A stretch of DNA of 64,000 nt from Toxorhynchites rutilus septentrionalis (taxonomy: Eukaryota > Arthropoda > Insecta > Diptera > Culicidae). Shown one piece after another: positions 34,201 to 46,200 of the stretch (position 1 is its first letter; each line of letters opens with the position of its first letter). The notes beneath the pieces were generated by a model. That model had not been told where the DNA came from and did not search any database. It saw nothing but the letters and a program-made list of their open reading frames with translations. The position numbers and the translations under genes were made by a program. The stretch lies in the NCBI RefSeq assembly GCF_029784135.1, contig NC_073746.1, forward strand, positions 52,529,393 through 52,593,392, in the 5' to 3' direction.

Positions 34201-37200
34201 CAAATCATCATCATAATTTATCTTTGAAGAAAACCGTTAAAAACATAAAAAAGAAACCCCTCCGGCAATACTAGCAACTAGAGACTTGGGGCTAGTAAAT
34301 GATTCAAAGATGAAAAGGAATGTCGCACATATGCCGAACATCTACATCATCACCCTGTGAACAATGTAATAAAACCTTGCCATACATCTTACTTAGTTCT
34401 ATCTCCGGAATATGCACTGAGGAACATTGTATTGCATTTCGTTAAAAATAGACAACCTGTATTACATTTTTATGTAATCTATCCTTTGTTCGCTCCGAAA
34501 GACATGTGCTTGACTAACACCAAACTTAGCTTGAGCAATGCGTAAACCCTCTGTAATGCATACTTGAAGGATGGTCATACTTGCAGCAAGTATGGCGCAT
34601 ATTGAGTATGGCAGAGGATGCTTAGTGTAGCGGATCCCATCCCGTAGTTGCACAAGATGCAACTTCAGCATATGGGAAAGTGTAAGGTTTTAGAGTTCTT
34701 GGTGAAATATTTAATTTCTTTCACACCGAAAATCGTATTCCTGAGCTCAGGGGAGTCCTCTGACTCTAATTGAAAAGTAAGCTACATAGAGTAATTATGT
34801 TGTTTTCATTTGAAAAATAACAAAATCGGAAACAGAATTTAGAATAGCATAACAACGCCATACCACATGTCATCTGTAAAACATTATATGGACAGAGATA
34901 TTACTCCCTTAGATTACCCTTATTTTTTCTTACCCTTACCCCTTTCTGAATCTTTCTGAATCAATAAATGATTAAAGACTGACCAAAATGTGGCTTCTGT
35001 TGAAGCATACTTTAACTATATTTTGCCAGATCATGACAATCAGTGAACCATGTGAATTTTACATTTTTTTATTTTCTTGAGAGGATTACTAACATTTAGT
35101 AATTAGTGTCAAACTCTAATATCCTTTAACATTCTATCCCCGCATCCAACAACAACATAACTTTTTTGTGCATGTCTTCCAGGTGCTATATCCACAACCA
35201 AGGGACTCTGGAGTGTACGAGTGTCAAATATCCACAACGCCCCCGGTGGGGTACTCCATGACATTGTCCGTCGTCGGTGAGTATCCCCATCGGTTTTCCT
35301 ACAACTCACACGAACATGTTTCTTCCATGCTAGCATACGCTCTGTTACGGTTGAATAGAAATGATACAAATGAATCAAACCCAATAAGGCATGAAATATG
35401 AAACCATGAGACACACTTCACCGCTGTTTGTTTGTACAGATCGCACACGAATATGTGACTACCCAACGTTTGGGTATTTGGAGTATGAATGGAGAATATG
35501 AGAGGTAATAAACCACAGTACCGCGTTATAGTGGTTCTTTGGCCGGCCTCTTTCGAAATTTAATCATGTCTTCGGAAAATTGATGCGACGAAGTTACACG
35601 AAATACTGCCCATGGCAGAATCTGCTTTTTAACCTTTTTTTTCGGGGACGAGATGGCTTCTCATTGGTCGAGTTATACGAGGAGCGGAAATGAATGATGC
35701 CTCATAAGAAAATAATCTTTTTTTTCTCGCCGTTTGAAAAAGCCCTATTAAACAACACAAACACTGAGCTATGTGTACAAAATATGTAGCTAAGATTGGA
35801 TGAATCTCTAAAGGCTGATGATAAACTGAATGATATAACATCTTTCTTACTTTGTCTCTCGAATAACATCCCTAAAATCCGTAGGAACATTTGGAGGAAC
35901 TACTCAGATTCAAGCTGCTGGTTGGCGTAAATAAGATAATGAGATTCAATCGAGCGCCACCCGGAAACACTTGGCTCTAATTAATGTTTTTGGCGTGGCA
36001 ACTTGTCGACAGGGTGAATTAGAGTAGATCGCAGATAGAATCCTGCGTTTCCTTCTTCTTCTATCCCCAAATCGGAACTAACATCTTATGTCGGCATGCA
36101 CGGCGCACTGTCTAATTCTCAATGAAAAAAAATCCACGACTCGTGTTCAACTAAATCTTTAACGTTGAAGGGATGATTTTGTTCTTAGAAGCTTTCACAT
36201 TTGACAACAAAATATTTTACAAAAGCATTCAAATATGAAAAGCTTCAAACTGCTGACCATCGATCGAAAACGAGAACGCGGATTCACTTCACAGCAAATT
36301 GAATGGATATTAGAACAATGCTGGTAAGTCGCTTGATTAAACGTATAAAGCTAATTTGCCGTTCTACGCATAGTTGTCCCACATTCCAAAATCTACAACT
36401 TAGAAAAACGTAATCAAAGTTTTCTAGCATATTTGTCTACCAAAGGCTTTAAGCAGTTCAGTTTAGAAATAAACAGGGTTTTTTTACAAGCATAAGAAAC
36501 TATGGCCCTAAAAGATATAGATAAGATAACGATAGCCCTAATACGTTCGAAAATTTCCATCGATTAAATTGTAATTTTCCAGTATGGCGCTTCGCATTGC
36601 TGTACTGTTATATCAGTGCGTGGCCTGGCGGGATAGTCGCTATAAAACCGAGTGGCACTCAACGTGTTAATGAAATGTTAAAAGATCATTACTCAAAATG
36701 GTACTTTTTAGCGAAATTCATTTGTTTTTTGGATACATTCTTTTTCATTTGACTACAAAAAAAAAAGATTTACAAATATGTTTTCATGGTGAAAAACTGA
36801 AAATTATACTAATCACATTCGTCTCAAATTCCGAACACCATATTTGTCACTGACTCATATTCCGAACACTTTTGTCTCAAATTTCGTACAGAAAAATGCA
36901 TTTTTGAAAAAAATCAAAACTTTTAAACTACTGGACCGATCCATATGCTCGATATATCAAATTAGAGTCAATTAGCTAGTCCTTTTTTAAAAAATGTTAT
37001 GCTCGCAAAAAAAAATGGATTTTGCTTTGGTAATAATTGATTGTATTTGTTTTTTATGGTTTCGGGACTAAGGGTGCTATATCGGTATCGATACCTGTAA
37101 ATGACGTTAAAATGAAGTCTATAACTAAAAGAATGTCAGGGTTTTAAATAATTAATATTTATAACATAAAAGTTCAGTAAATTCACATTTAAAAATGAAG

Positions 37201-40200
37201 TGTTCGCAATTTGAATCATGCGTAGAAACTTGATTCAAATTCCGAACACTAATTTTAATGAAGATTTCTGTATAAAATATCATTTTATTTCATCCATTTA
37301 TTGTAGATTCTTACCGTTTCTAGCACTTAACATGAAAACAACAAATAAAATAGTTGAAACAAGTATAAAAATTGGAAAATTAACGATGCTTGTTTTCTAC
37401 GGAATTTGCTAACGCTAACATTTTATCTTTGGTTTTGACTGTCGTTTTTTTTGCAAATGTTTAAGATTATAAATTATAGGCTGTATCGATACCTGTGAAT
37501 GATGTTAAAATCTAGCCTATACCCCAAAGAATGTCTGGGCCTTTATTATTCAATTATTTATAACATTGAAGTATAGTGAATTTACATTTAAAAATGAAGT
37601 GTTCGGAATATGAGACAAAACGGTATTTGTGTTGGAAGACAATAATTGTGGAAATAATAGCGTTCTATAATTAACTCAGAAAAATTTTCAACCCTCATTT
37701 TTGTTACCTATCTCCAAACAAATTCGAAGTTCGTTTTATCAGTTGTTTTTATGACCGATGCCCGTCGGATAATTCCCACAACTAAAGGGTGTTTTCCAAA
37801 GAAACTCGAAAGGCCACGGTAATGTTCATTACCCCGGGAATAGTTATCAAATTAAAACGAAAGTTCTTGCTGCTAATTAGAATGTGCCAAATTTTCACAT
37901 TACCATCTGGACTTACCTTTTCAAGCGGGCGGGAAATAAAACGGAAACATTTGCACGCCCAGGCGAAAATCATCGGAACGATTCTCTTTTCCCTCAGTTG
38001 CACAAACAAGGTGGTGAAATGGATACAATTAAATTGTCCCACGGCGTGCAATTTGGAGCTCTGAACCCTCGCTTAGCAAACATGTTGAGCCGTTATCACT
38101 AGTGGCATTATTATTTAGGGACTTTTTTTTGGCTCAAAGGAATGGAAACGGGAGGAAATTAACTTTCAAAAGAAAAAGATGCTTTAACTGCTTTTTTTAC
38201 GATGACATTCTAGTGGAGTTATGCAGATAGGACGAACGAAATGCCATTACTTTCGGTCGCCCCATCTCCGGTTGGTCAGCGCGAAGGAAATGAGAGGAGT
38301 GCTAATAAAAAACTTTCAACCCAACAGCATAAATCTTGATTTTTACTGGCGAGGTCACGAAGTATGATGAACAGAAGTGGAAAAAGTGTCGTCGTTCGTA
38401 CATTACCACCCATCAGCTTCATCAGACCCAGGAGTGGTTTCTCATGGGAGAATTCGTTGGGATTCACGAAGAGCCCCACAAAGCTGCACCAAATGGAGAT
38501 TTATTGTGGACAGTCAGTGACAAAGTTATATGTATATTTACATGTTCACTCATCCTGTGCCTTTATCTAGCGACTGTCTGGGTCGCATAGTAAGTCGATG
38601 CCATGGTGTGAGTTGTGTACATAAGCATCCAGAGCTCCCAGTACCCCGTAGACTAGCTGGAAAAGGTTTGTTGATAGCACAGAGCTCAGACCTCTGTATT
38701 GTATCACCCAAGTTAATTTTATGTTGTTGTTTTATTGTCCAGCTCCATTGGGTTGGAAGTCTGTGTTAATTTATGTCCAAGTGGAATAAAACGGCACGTG
38801 GAGGCGTTTGACCGGCAGCTATAATTTTGTGCACACTGTGTAAAAATCTAATGAAGTTGCCAATGTCATTCCAGGGTCGTGTCAGAGTCATAAGCGGAAG
38901 ACATCACAAGTGGGTGATAGTATAATAATAAGGAGGTTTTTGCTTGGAATTAAGCTAGCATGTTCAAAGCTTCAGCATTGCATTAGAAGAGACTGTCATC
39001 CTTCTGACAAGTTCGTTAACTGCCTTATAATTATATTCCCTTTTTTTTAAACATGACCATCACGTGTAATTGCTTGGTCTGTCTTGTTTTAGACACATCA
39101 AATGTTTCCACAAGATGTGATTAATTCCGAAAGACATCTTCGTCGAGCTGTGCGTGTACATTACTACTCAAAATGATTTAGATATGATAATCTATTTCAT
39201 AGGAGCTCTTAGAAACGTTAATTGAAAAGATTGTTCTTCGGGCTAGAGAAAGGCAGCCCAATGTGCCGGTGAGAGATGTGTTGGCTCGGTTAGACCTTGA
39301 TTACATGTCCCAAATATATGTCTTCCTAAAAGCTATCGATCTTCGTGTGTGATTGTCCTTATATCCTTATATTCTCCTTTTCCTTTTCCTTCGCGAGAAA
39401 TCAAATCCCTTCTTACTAACAATAGAATAAGGTGAAATGTAAATACATGTTAGATATAAGATAGGCTTAAGAATTGAGTATGATGAATGTGAGTGCGAAT
39501 GTTAGTGTGAACATTGTCAACATATCCTTTTATCCCATCCTTTTCCTGAAACAAAATGTCACCCTTCTAAAATCGAGCAAACCGCGAGTAATCGGTTCTC
39601 TACTTCATTAACATTAGAATTAATAAAAAATGTTTATATATACTTGTAACTGTACAGATAGGAGTTTGGCTCTTTTAAACTTATGTAACTGAGCCTGTAA
39701 AAATAAACGATTTAATAAAAAAAAAAGAAAAGATTGTTCCTCGATTATTTACAAACATTCTGTCCGTTGTCCAATTTCTACAGTAAAGGGTGTGTCACAT
39801 CAAATTGCATGACGGAAAAAACGCTGTAGAAATTTAATTTTTAGGAATTATATCTATTATATCTTCATATCTTCGCTTATAATCAGATAAGAGTGTATAG
39901 ATCACGTTGGCCATGCTTCACTGTCAATTTTTCGTAAATTTGGAAAAATGTCGTCGAACGAAAAAGAGCGTCGTGAATTAATCCTGTGCACTCATTTCGA
40001 GAATCCGGAGTTGTCACATCGGGACATCGGTAAGATGCTGGGAATCGTCCAATCCACGGTCAGCAGAGTACTAAAACGATACTTCGAGAACCTAACCATC
40101 GACCGGAAGGTGAAGAACGGCAAAAACGGATGCTCCGTCAGTGAAAAAGATCACAAGCGCGTAGTTAAGCAGTTTAGACGTGATCCGAGAAGTTCGGTCC

Positions 40201-43200
40201 GGGATGTCGCCAATAAGCTGAATTTGTCAAGTTCATTCGTCCAGCGGACCAAGCAGCGGGAGGGCCTGCGTACATACAAGGTTCAGAAGGCTCCTAACCG
40301 CGACGAAAGGCAAAACATGGTGGGGAAGACGCGAGCCCGGAAGCTGTACACCGAAATGCTGACGAAGCCGCATTGCCTGGTAATGGACGACGAAACCTAC
40401 GTCAAAGCGGACTTTCGTCAGCTGCCGGGCCTGTTGTTCTTCTCCGCAGAGGACAAATTCAGCGTTCCGGAGGAGATTCGCAAGCAGAAACTATCCAAGT
40501 TTGCCAAAAAGTACATGGTGTGGCAAGCGATCTGCTCTTGCGGAAAGCGGAGCGCCCCCTTCGTGATGACCGGCACGGTAAACGGACCGGTTTACCTTAA
40601 GGAGTGCCTACAGAAGCGCTTACTACCACTATAGAAGCAGCACGAGGGCCCGACCATCTTCTGGCCGGATCTCGCTTCGTGCCATTATTCAAAGGACGTG
40701 TTGGAGTGGTACGAAGCCAACGGGGTCACCTTCGTGCCAAAGGAAATGAACCCGCCCAACGCACCGGAGCTTCGCCCAATAGAGAAATATTGGGCGATTA
40801 TGAAGCAGGCCCTCCGGAAGAACCCAGAAGTTGTCAAATCAGAGGCGGACTTCTAGAGAAAATGGATTTCTGTTCAAAAAAAAAAAACTACAACCTGACG
40901 TTGTACAGAACCTTATGGACGGGGTAAAGAGGAAGGTGCGAGCATACGGGCTTGGGCTCGAAGTATGAATAAAAAGAAAATGCCAAAAGTTGTTTAATAG
41001 TTTTTATTTTACTGTCTAAAATTTTCAAAAGGATCGGTCTACTGGGCGAATTTCTACAGCGTTTTTTCCGTGATGCAATTTGATGTGACACACCCTTTAC
41101 ATCATCGCATCGAGAATTTGCCGAAAACATATTTCTAACCCACATTCCTATTTCCCTCCACAGAACCCATTACGACGATAGTTGGCGGACCAGATCTGTA
41201 CATCGACACTGGTTCCACGGTGAACTTAACCTGCATCGTACGACATCTGCCAGAGCCGCCACCGCTCATTCTGTGGACGCACAATGGCGAGGTGAGTCCA
41301 ACCGATATAGTGAACCGTTGATAGACACCGTTGGCGCTGGATCTAGTAGAATAATTGTCACCAGCAGTGCGCTTGATGATTTCATTTCACGCCAATCAAT
41401 TCCGATTTCCATGTTAACTGAAGCTGATCAGCAGATTGACTTATCGCCGCTGGGACGCCTGTATAGATCGTTGATTGGCACTGCCTTCGGCGGGAGTTCT
41501 CGCGATAGTTCGAAAATCCGCTTTTCCATTAATTTCGTTGCAATCGTGGTATCTCGAAACACTGCTGGTCTGGTTATATTGTATTAGAGTTCCATAATAA
41601 GTACGATGTAAATTTGTTGAACAAGCGTGAAATTTGGAAGGTTTCCGGCCAAACTGGAGCAGCTTACTATTTAATTATAGCGCAATTCAGGCAGATTTTC
41701 CTTACAGAAGTTCAAAAAACTACCTAAACACTTCAAATCCTATTGAAATTTATTTGATAAATTCAAAATTAGTCTATGTACATTCTAGTCGTTCCGCAGA
41801 ATGGCAGAAAATGATATAAGTTTGATTCATTGATAACTGCACAAGTAAATACTAGCCATCTTGACAAAGGTCGGGCCAACGACCATATAAATTGTTTCCC
41901 ATGTGATATAAAAAGATATTATAAATAACATTATTCTTCAGCTGTTCCAGAGTGTCGTAATCGCTGATTTGAATTAACCGCTTCTCAGTTCGAATTAACA
42001 CGTTCGTCACCCAGGGTTACCATATACAGAATAATACTGAATAATCTGTATTTATACAGATTTTTCAGACTTACTGAAACCAAAAATCTGTAGATACAGA
42101 TTTCAGATTATTTTGGTTTTCATACAGATTTACAGATTTGTCAGTTAACGATCCAATATTAGTTATGGCTTGATCTCAATAATATTTTTTCCAAACTCAT
42201 CAATTTTATTCATATAGCATTCGGAGTAGTCTGTATGAGAGTCATTTTGGCATTCATATGTAGCGTGTAGTACTGCTTTCTCATGTTCAATCTAAGGCGA
42301 AAAGATGCAGAAGTCTGCGTTAACGGCTTGGTTTACAGAAAATAAATAACTGTTATCTTTTTCCTACTTAAGCACAGTGAATGCGAATTTTTACGTTGAT
42401 ACCATCAACATCGGCAAATTCATAATAACTATGCCAATCATCAATGATATTCAAGTTAAGATTATGCTTCAAAATTGAACTTTTAAATTTAACCTTTTGC
42501 GGTCGTAATAAATTTCGACATGTGTGTCGTACTGGTCGCAATTATTATTATTTGAAAAAGCAGCGATGTATAACTTTGTGAAATTATGAAAGATTAACAA
42601 AATTCCTTAATTTTTTGTAAACTTCTGATAAGTATTTTTTTTTTTTTAATCCAAAATATATATTTTATTAAGGTTCATATGGCGTCAGCCTAACGGGGCC
42701 GGGAGTTCAATATTTCGACAATGTTTGCTTACAACTATGTTAGTAATATGTAACCGATTACTCGCGGTTGGCTCAAGGTTAGTATTACAAGTGTTCTCAT
42801 AATTGGTATGTTGCAGTCTTCGATGCTCTGTACGTGTGCCCGACACGGGATACTTCCTATTGGGATGCAGCTGACCATTAATCAGCAACGCCCCCTATTC
42901 TGTACCCCATATCTAGCGTGGTGCGTCTTCTCGACTCGAGGAATCCAGGATAGAATGGTCACTAGCCGGCGCAAACATCAGCTCGTGTAGAGTTGTCATG
43001 AGCGGTACAACCTTTGGCTCTTGTTGAATGATCAGTGGACTGCACAACCTTCGGCCCGTGCATCTGTAAAGAGTGTGTGTATGTATTGCCGCGACTAAGT
43101 AAAAGTTTATCGATCGGATAGGAGGGATATGAAACGGGGACACAACGATAAGTAATAAGTATTTACCAAACAATGTTTAGTGTTCATTTTTTTTATCCCT

Positions 43201-46200
43201 ACAGTTTATTTTATTAGGCTCATTTAGCAATTCAGCTGTAACAGAGCCGAATTAATTTCGTGTACATTTCATCGTTTACATTTCATTCATCTTACGATAA
43301 CTTTTGTTGTATATTAAACTGTTACCATTTTGAGGCGTAAGAGTATCGCTATCTATCGATAAACATTTGTTTTATCTATAACACATTAGCCGTTTAGGCG
43401 CAAGAGAATTCCTATTCTATCGATGCACAACACATGTCGCCTTTTTTTTCGGCGTAAGAATTGGGCTGTTCACAGCGGGACTGTTGATATGAGGCTTCCT
43501 TTGTTGCGTTATTAATAATGCCAATTACCGATGCAGCAGACCGAAAATGTGAGCGGTAAGGGACTGGGATTACCGACACATGATGATTGTTGCGTGGACA
43601 TAGTAGCTAGAATAACACACTAATATGGTAAGTTGAGGGGCCCTGAGTTATGAGCTCATGATCGTTCGCTCAGTAGCGGACACGCAACCAATTAGGCTAC
43701 GAAGACCCCGTACTTCTGATAAGTATTTACCAAACAATTTGATTATGAACAAAATGATTTAGTGTTGATGTTAAAAAAATATTGACGAGGGACTACGTCT
43801 AACCGGAATATATGAGGGGTTAAATTAAAACCTAAACACAGAACATCCAGGAAAAAATTAAATATTTCGAATGCTTATAACTCGAGCTTTTCTCAATGGA
43901 TCGGAAATAAATTTGCATCAATTGATAGGAAATATTTCTACGCGTCTATCACAATTAATTAAATGTTATTTTTCCTCAGATAAGCAATCAAGTAACTGTA
44001 AAATGACAAGCGCTATCTAACGCCCTAGCTGCCCCGTTTTGATTGGCCCGATTTACGGTTTCCCCAACACAGCCATCAAAACCAAGCTGTCTGGGGAAAT
44101 TGGCACTGCAAATTCATGCAAGTTGACTTTTGTTCCCACCGACATATGTTCCCTAACACAGCCATCAAAACCAAGGTACCCAAGGCAACAATGCTCTTTA
44201 CATCTACATATTGCCGCAATACATGGAGTTTTACATTAATCCTTTCCTCAAGCATGGATGAAAACTTTTGTACATACTGAGTACCGTTATTTATTATTCA
44301 TAGTAGCAACTTTTTGGCTCGTGAACAAATTCACAAGACATTAGAATACGTTTAGAAAAAGTGTGAACTGAAACATTGTTGCTTAAATTATAATATGATT
44401 ATACTACTTTGCGGTGGTGGCTGAGGGCAGACAAACGATGGCAAAAGGTTAATACAGATTTACTGAGAGAAACTCAGATAAAAATATTTTGTGAGGCCCA
44501 AAACACAGGTTTTATTATTGCAACCTTGTCTTCACCCCGTCATCCAGAAACTGGTGACGGATATATTTCCAGGGGGCCTCGTCGATACTATTCAATACTG
44601 TTTTCGTCCAAGAAGAATAACATTTTCAAAGGGAATTTGATAGAAAAGGTATTTAAATATAACTTTATGATGCGTAGAAAAGCCATAAAATTAAACACAT
44701 TTAGATCTGATTTTAATGTAATATTTTTTATTAATTTATTTTCGGATGGTATGTCGTACTGCTTCTCACGAAGCATTACACGAAACAAAACGAATATGAC
44801 ATTGCCAGATATGATGAAAACTGCCCTCTGTGAATCTAGACGAGATGCCTAACACACCTAACACTATATGTAGAGCATATGGGAAATCATTTTTTTCGAA
44901 TATTTCTACATTTTTCCAACATTTCTCGCCGTATGAACTTTCCTCAATTTCCACAACAAAACAGCTTAAACCGAAAACCCGTTCTCGGGCGGAACACACC
45001 TTACTTTTTTATGAAAATTGGAATAAATAGTTTCATATATCAAGTCGTTTTAACCCCTTCTCGTATTATTTAATACGTCACACATCAAGTGATTTCACTA
45101 CTTTGCTGAGTGTTCTAGCGACCTTTGTTATGCAAGTACACCACGAGTGGGACTCGATGTTGTACGGGAAAGGTTTAAAATAACTGCTACCATATACAAT
45201 TTTACACTTACACTTGTGCTAAATTTTTCACAATACACGATCGGTCATTGATATGAAATTTCACGAACCAATCAAAATTAAAGTTCCAAATTTAAATTTT
45301 ATTCGCTAGAATTAATCGTATCACACACCTTACTTGCAATATAAAAATGCCCCCAACCTTGCATATATTCGCAATGTCGTTTTCCCCGGGCACAATTTCG
45401 GTGGGGGCAAAAGTTCCCCCTACTTTCATGTCTATGCAATGGCGATTTCCCCCAGGTAGCTTGGTTTTGATGTCTCTGTTAGTGACCCGCCGTATGTGTC
45501 ATCAATTTCGACCAAACAGAAGTGGGTATTTCCATTAGGATAGGGGTTGAGACTTTTCAATTGTTCGATAGTTAGTTTTATGACATATATTATTTTATTC
45601 AATATGAAAAATTGTTATGGAGTGCCGAAATCGATTGACGCAAAAATTTAATCAATTCATCATGAAATTACTGAGCAATAAGCGTTTGAAATTGGACAAT
45701 TTTCACGATGTGATACTTTCGAAGAGCATCTCTACGCTTCAGTGGAGCAAAGCATTCCTGAACCGATTCCCTTATAACGACGCTATTCCTCATCATTGAA
45801 TGTCACTTGTTTCTTTTGTTATATCCATGCTACCGACAGTTTAATTTAGGCCCCCAAGAAACCCAGCCGGATCGCACCGGACGAGGAACGTGTAAAACAA
45901 ACCATTCTGGTGGTTCGTGGTGTGTACATCGTTCAAAACATTCGTACACCCTCAGGCCCCAGTGTACTAGAAATTATTTTGAATTCTCTTGGTAAACTTT
46001 TTGCTTTCCAAAAATGTTTGCGAATAAATACGTTCTCAAAATCTTTGAGCAAGGAGCAAAAAAAAAAACGACGCATTACTTTGTTCGTCAAATCAAAGGA
46101 AAAATCCAAAACATCCGTTTTTGCAATCCCCGCTTTTCGTTCCACAACGGATCGCGCATATTTTAGCAAGGAGATACTCTACCTTTCAAAACTTTGCATG

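Larger units (their letters stand above)
29320..35182 (+). other. dpr intron (Ig1 split), 5.9 kb
   Basis: The intron holds a complete non-autonomous Helitron (30217-31102), a decayed repeat around 33560-34240 with a nested MITE (33877-34093), and otherwise AT-rich DNA. Positions 32440-33016 are less AT-rich, with two open frames (103 and 67 codons, the second containing DERTEIDNKAAEEGKLYRYV). They lack fitting splice sites and Ig motifs, so I leave them uncalled. Confidence 0.6.
35277..41163 (+). other. dpr intron between Ig1 and Ig2, 5.9 kb
   Basis: The intron holds a repeat with CATATTCCGAACAC motifs (36812-37630), a LINE 3' fragment (39239-39726) and a decayed DD37E transposon (39786-41097). 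The stretch 37780-38770 is less AT-rich and looks unique, with overlapping short open frames but no recognisable domain. Confidence 0.6.

Noticed and set aside
35277..35401. Read-through of dpr exon 3 into the intron (about 40 extra codons)
   Set aside because: A consensus GTGAGT donor and a perfectly phased next exon make normal splicing far more likely.
41292..41587. Open frame of 104 codons overlapping dpr exon 4
   Set aside because: It is in a different frame from the Ig2 coding sequence and is best seen as a shadow; the true frame stops soon after the donor.
43640..43711. Functional tRNA gene on the minus strand
   Set aside because: Only box A and a tRNA-like head are present; no complete cloverleaf or intact box B, and the downstream tail is SINE-like.
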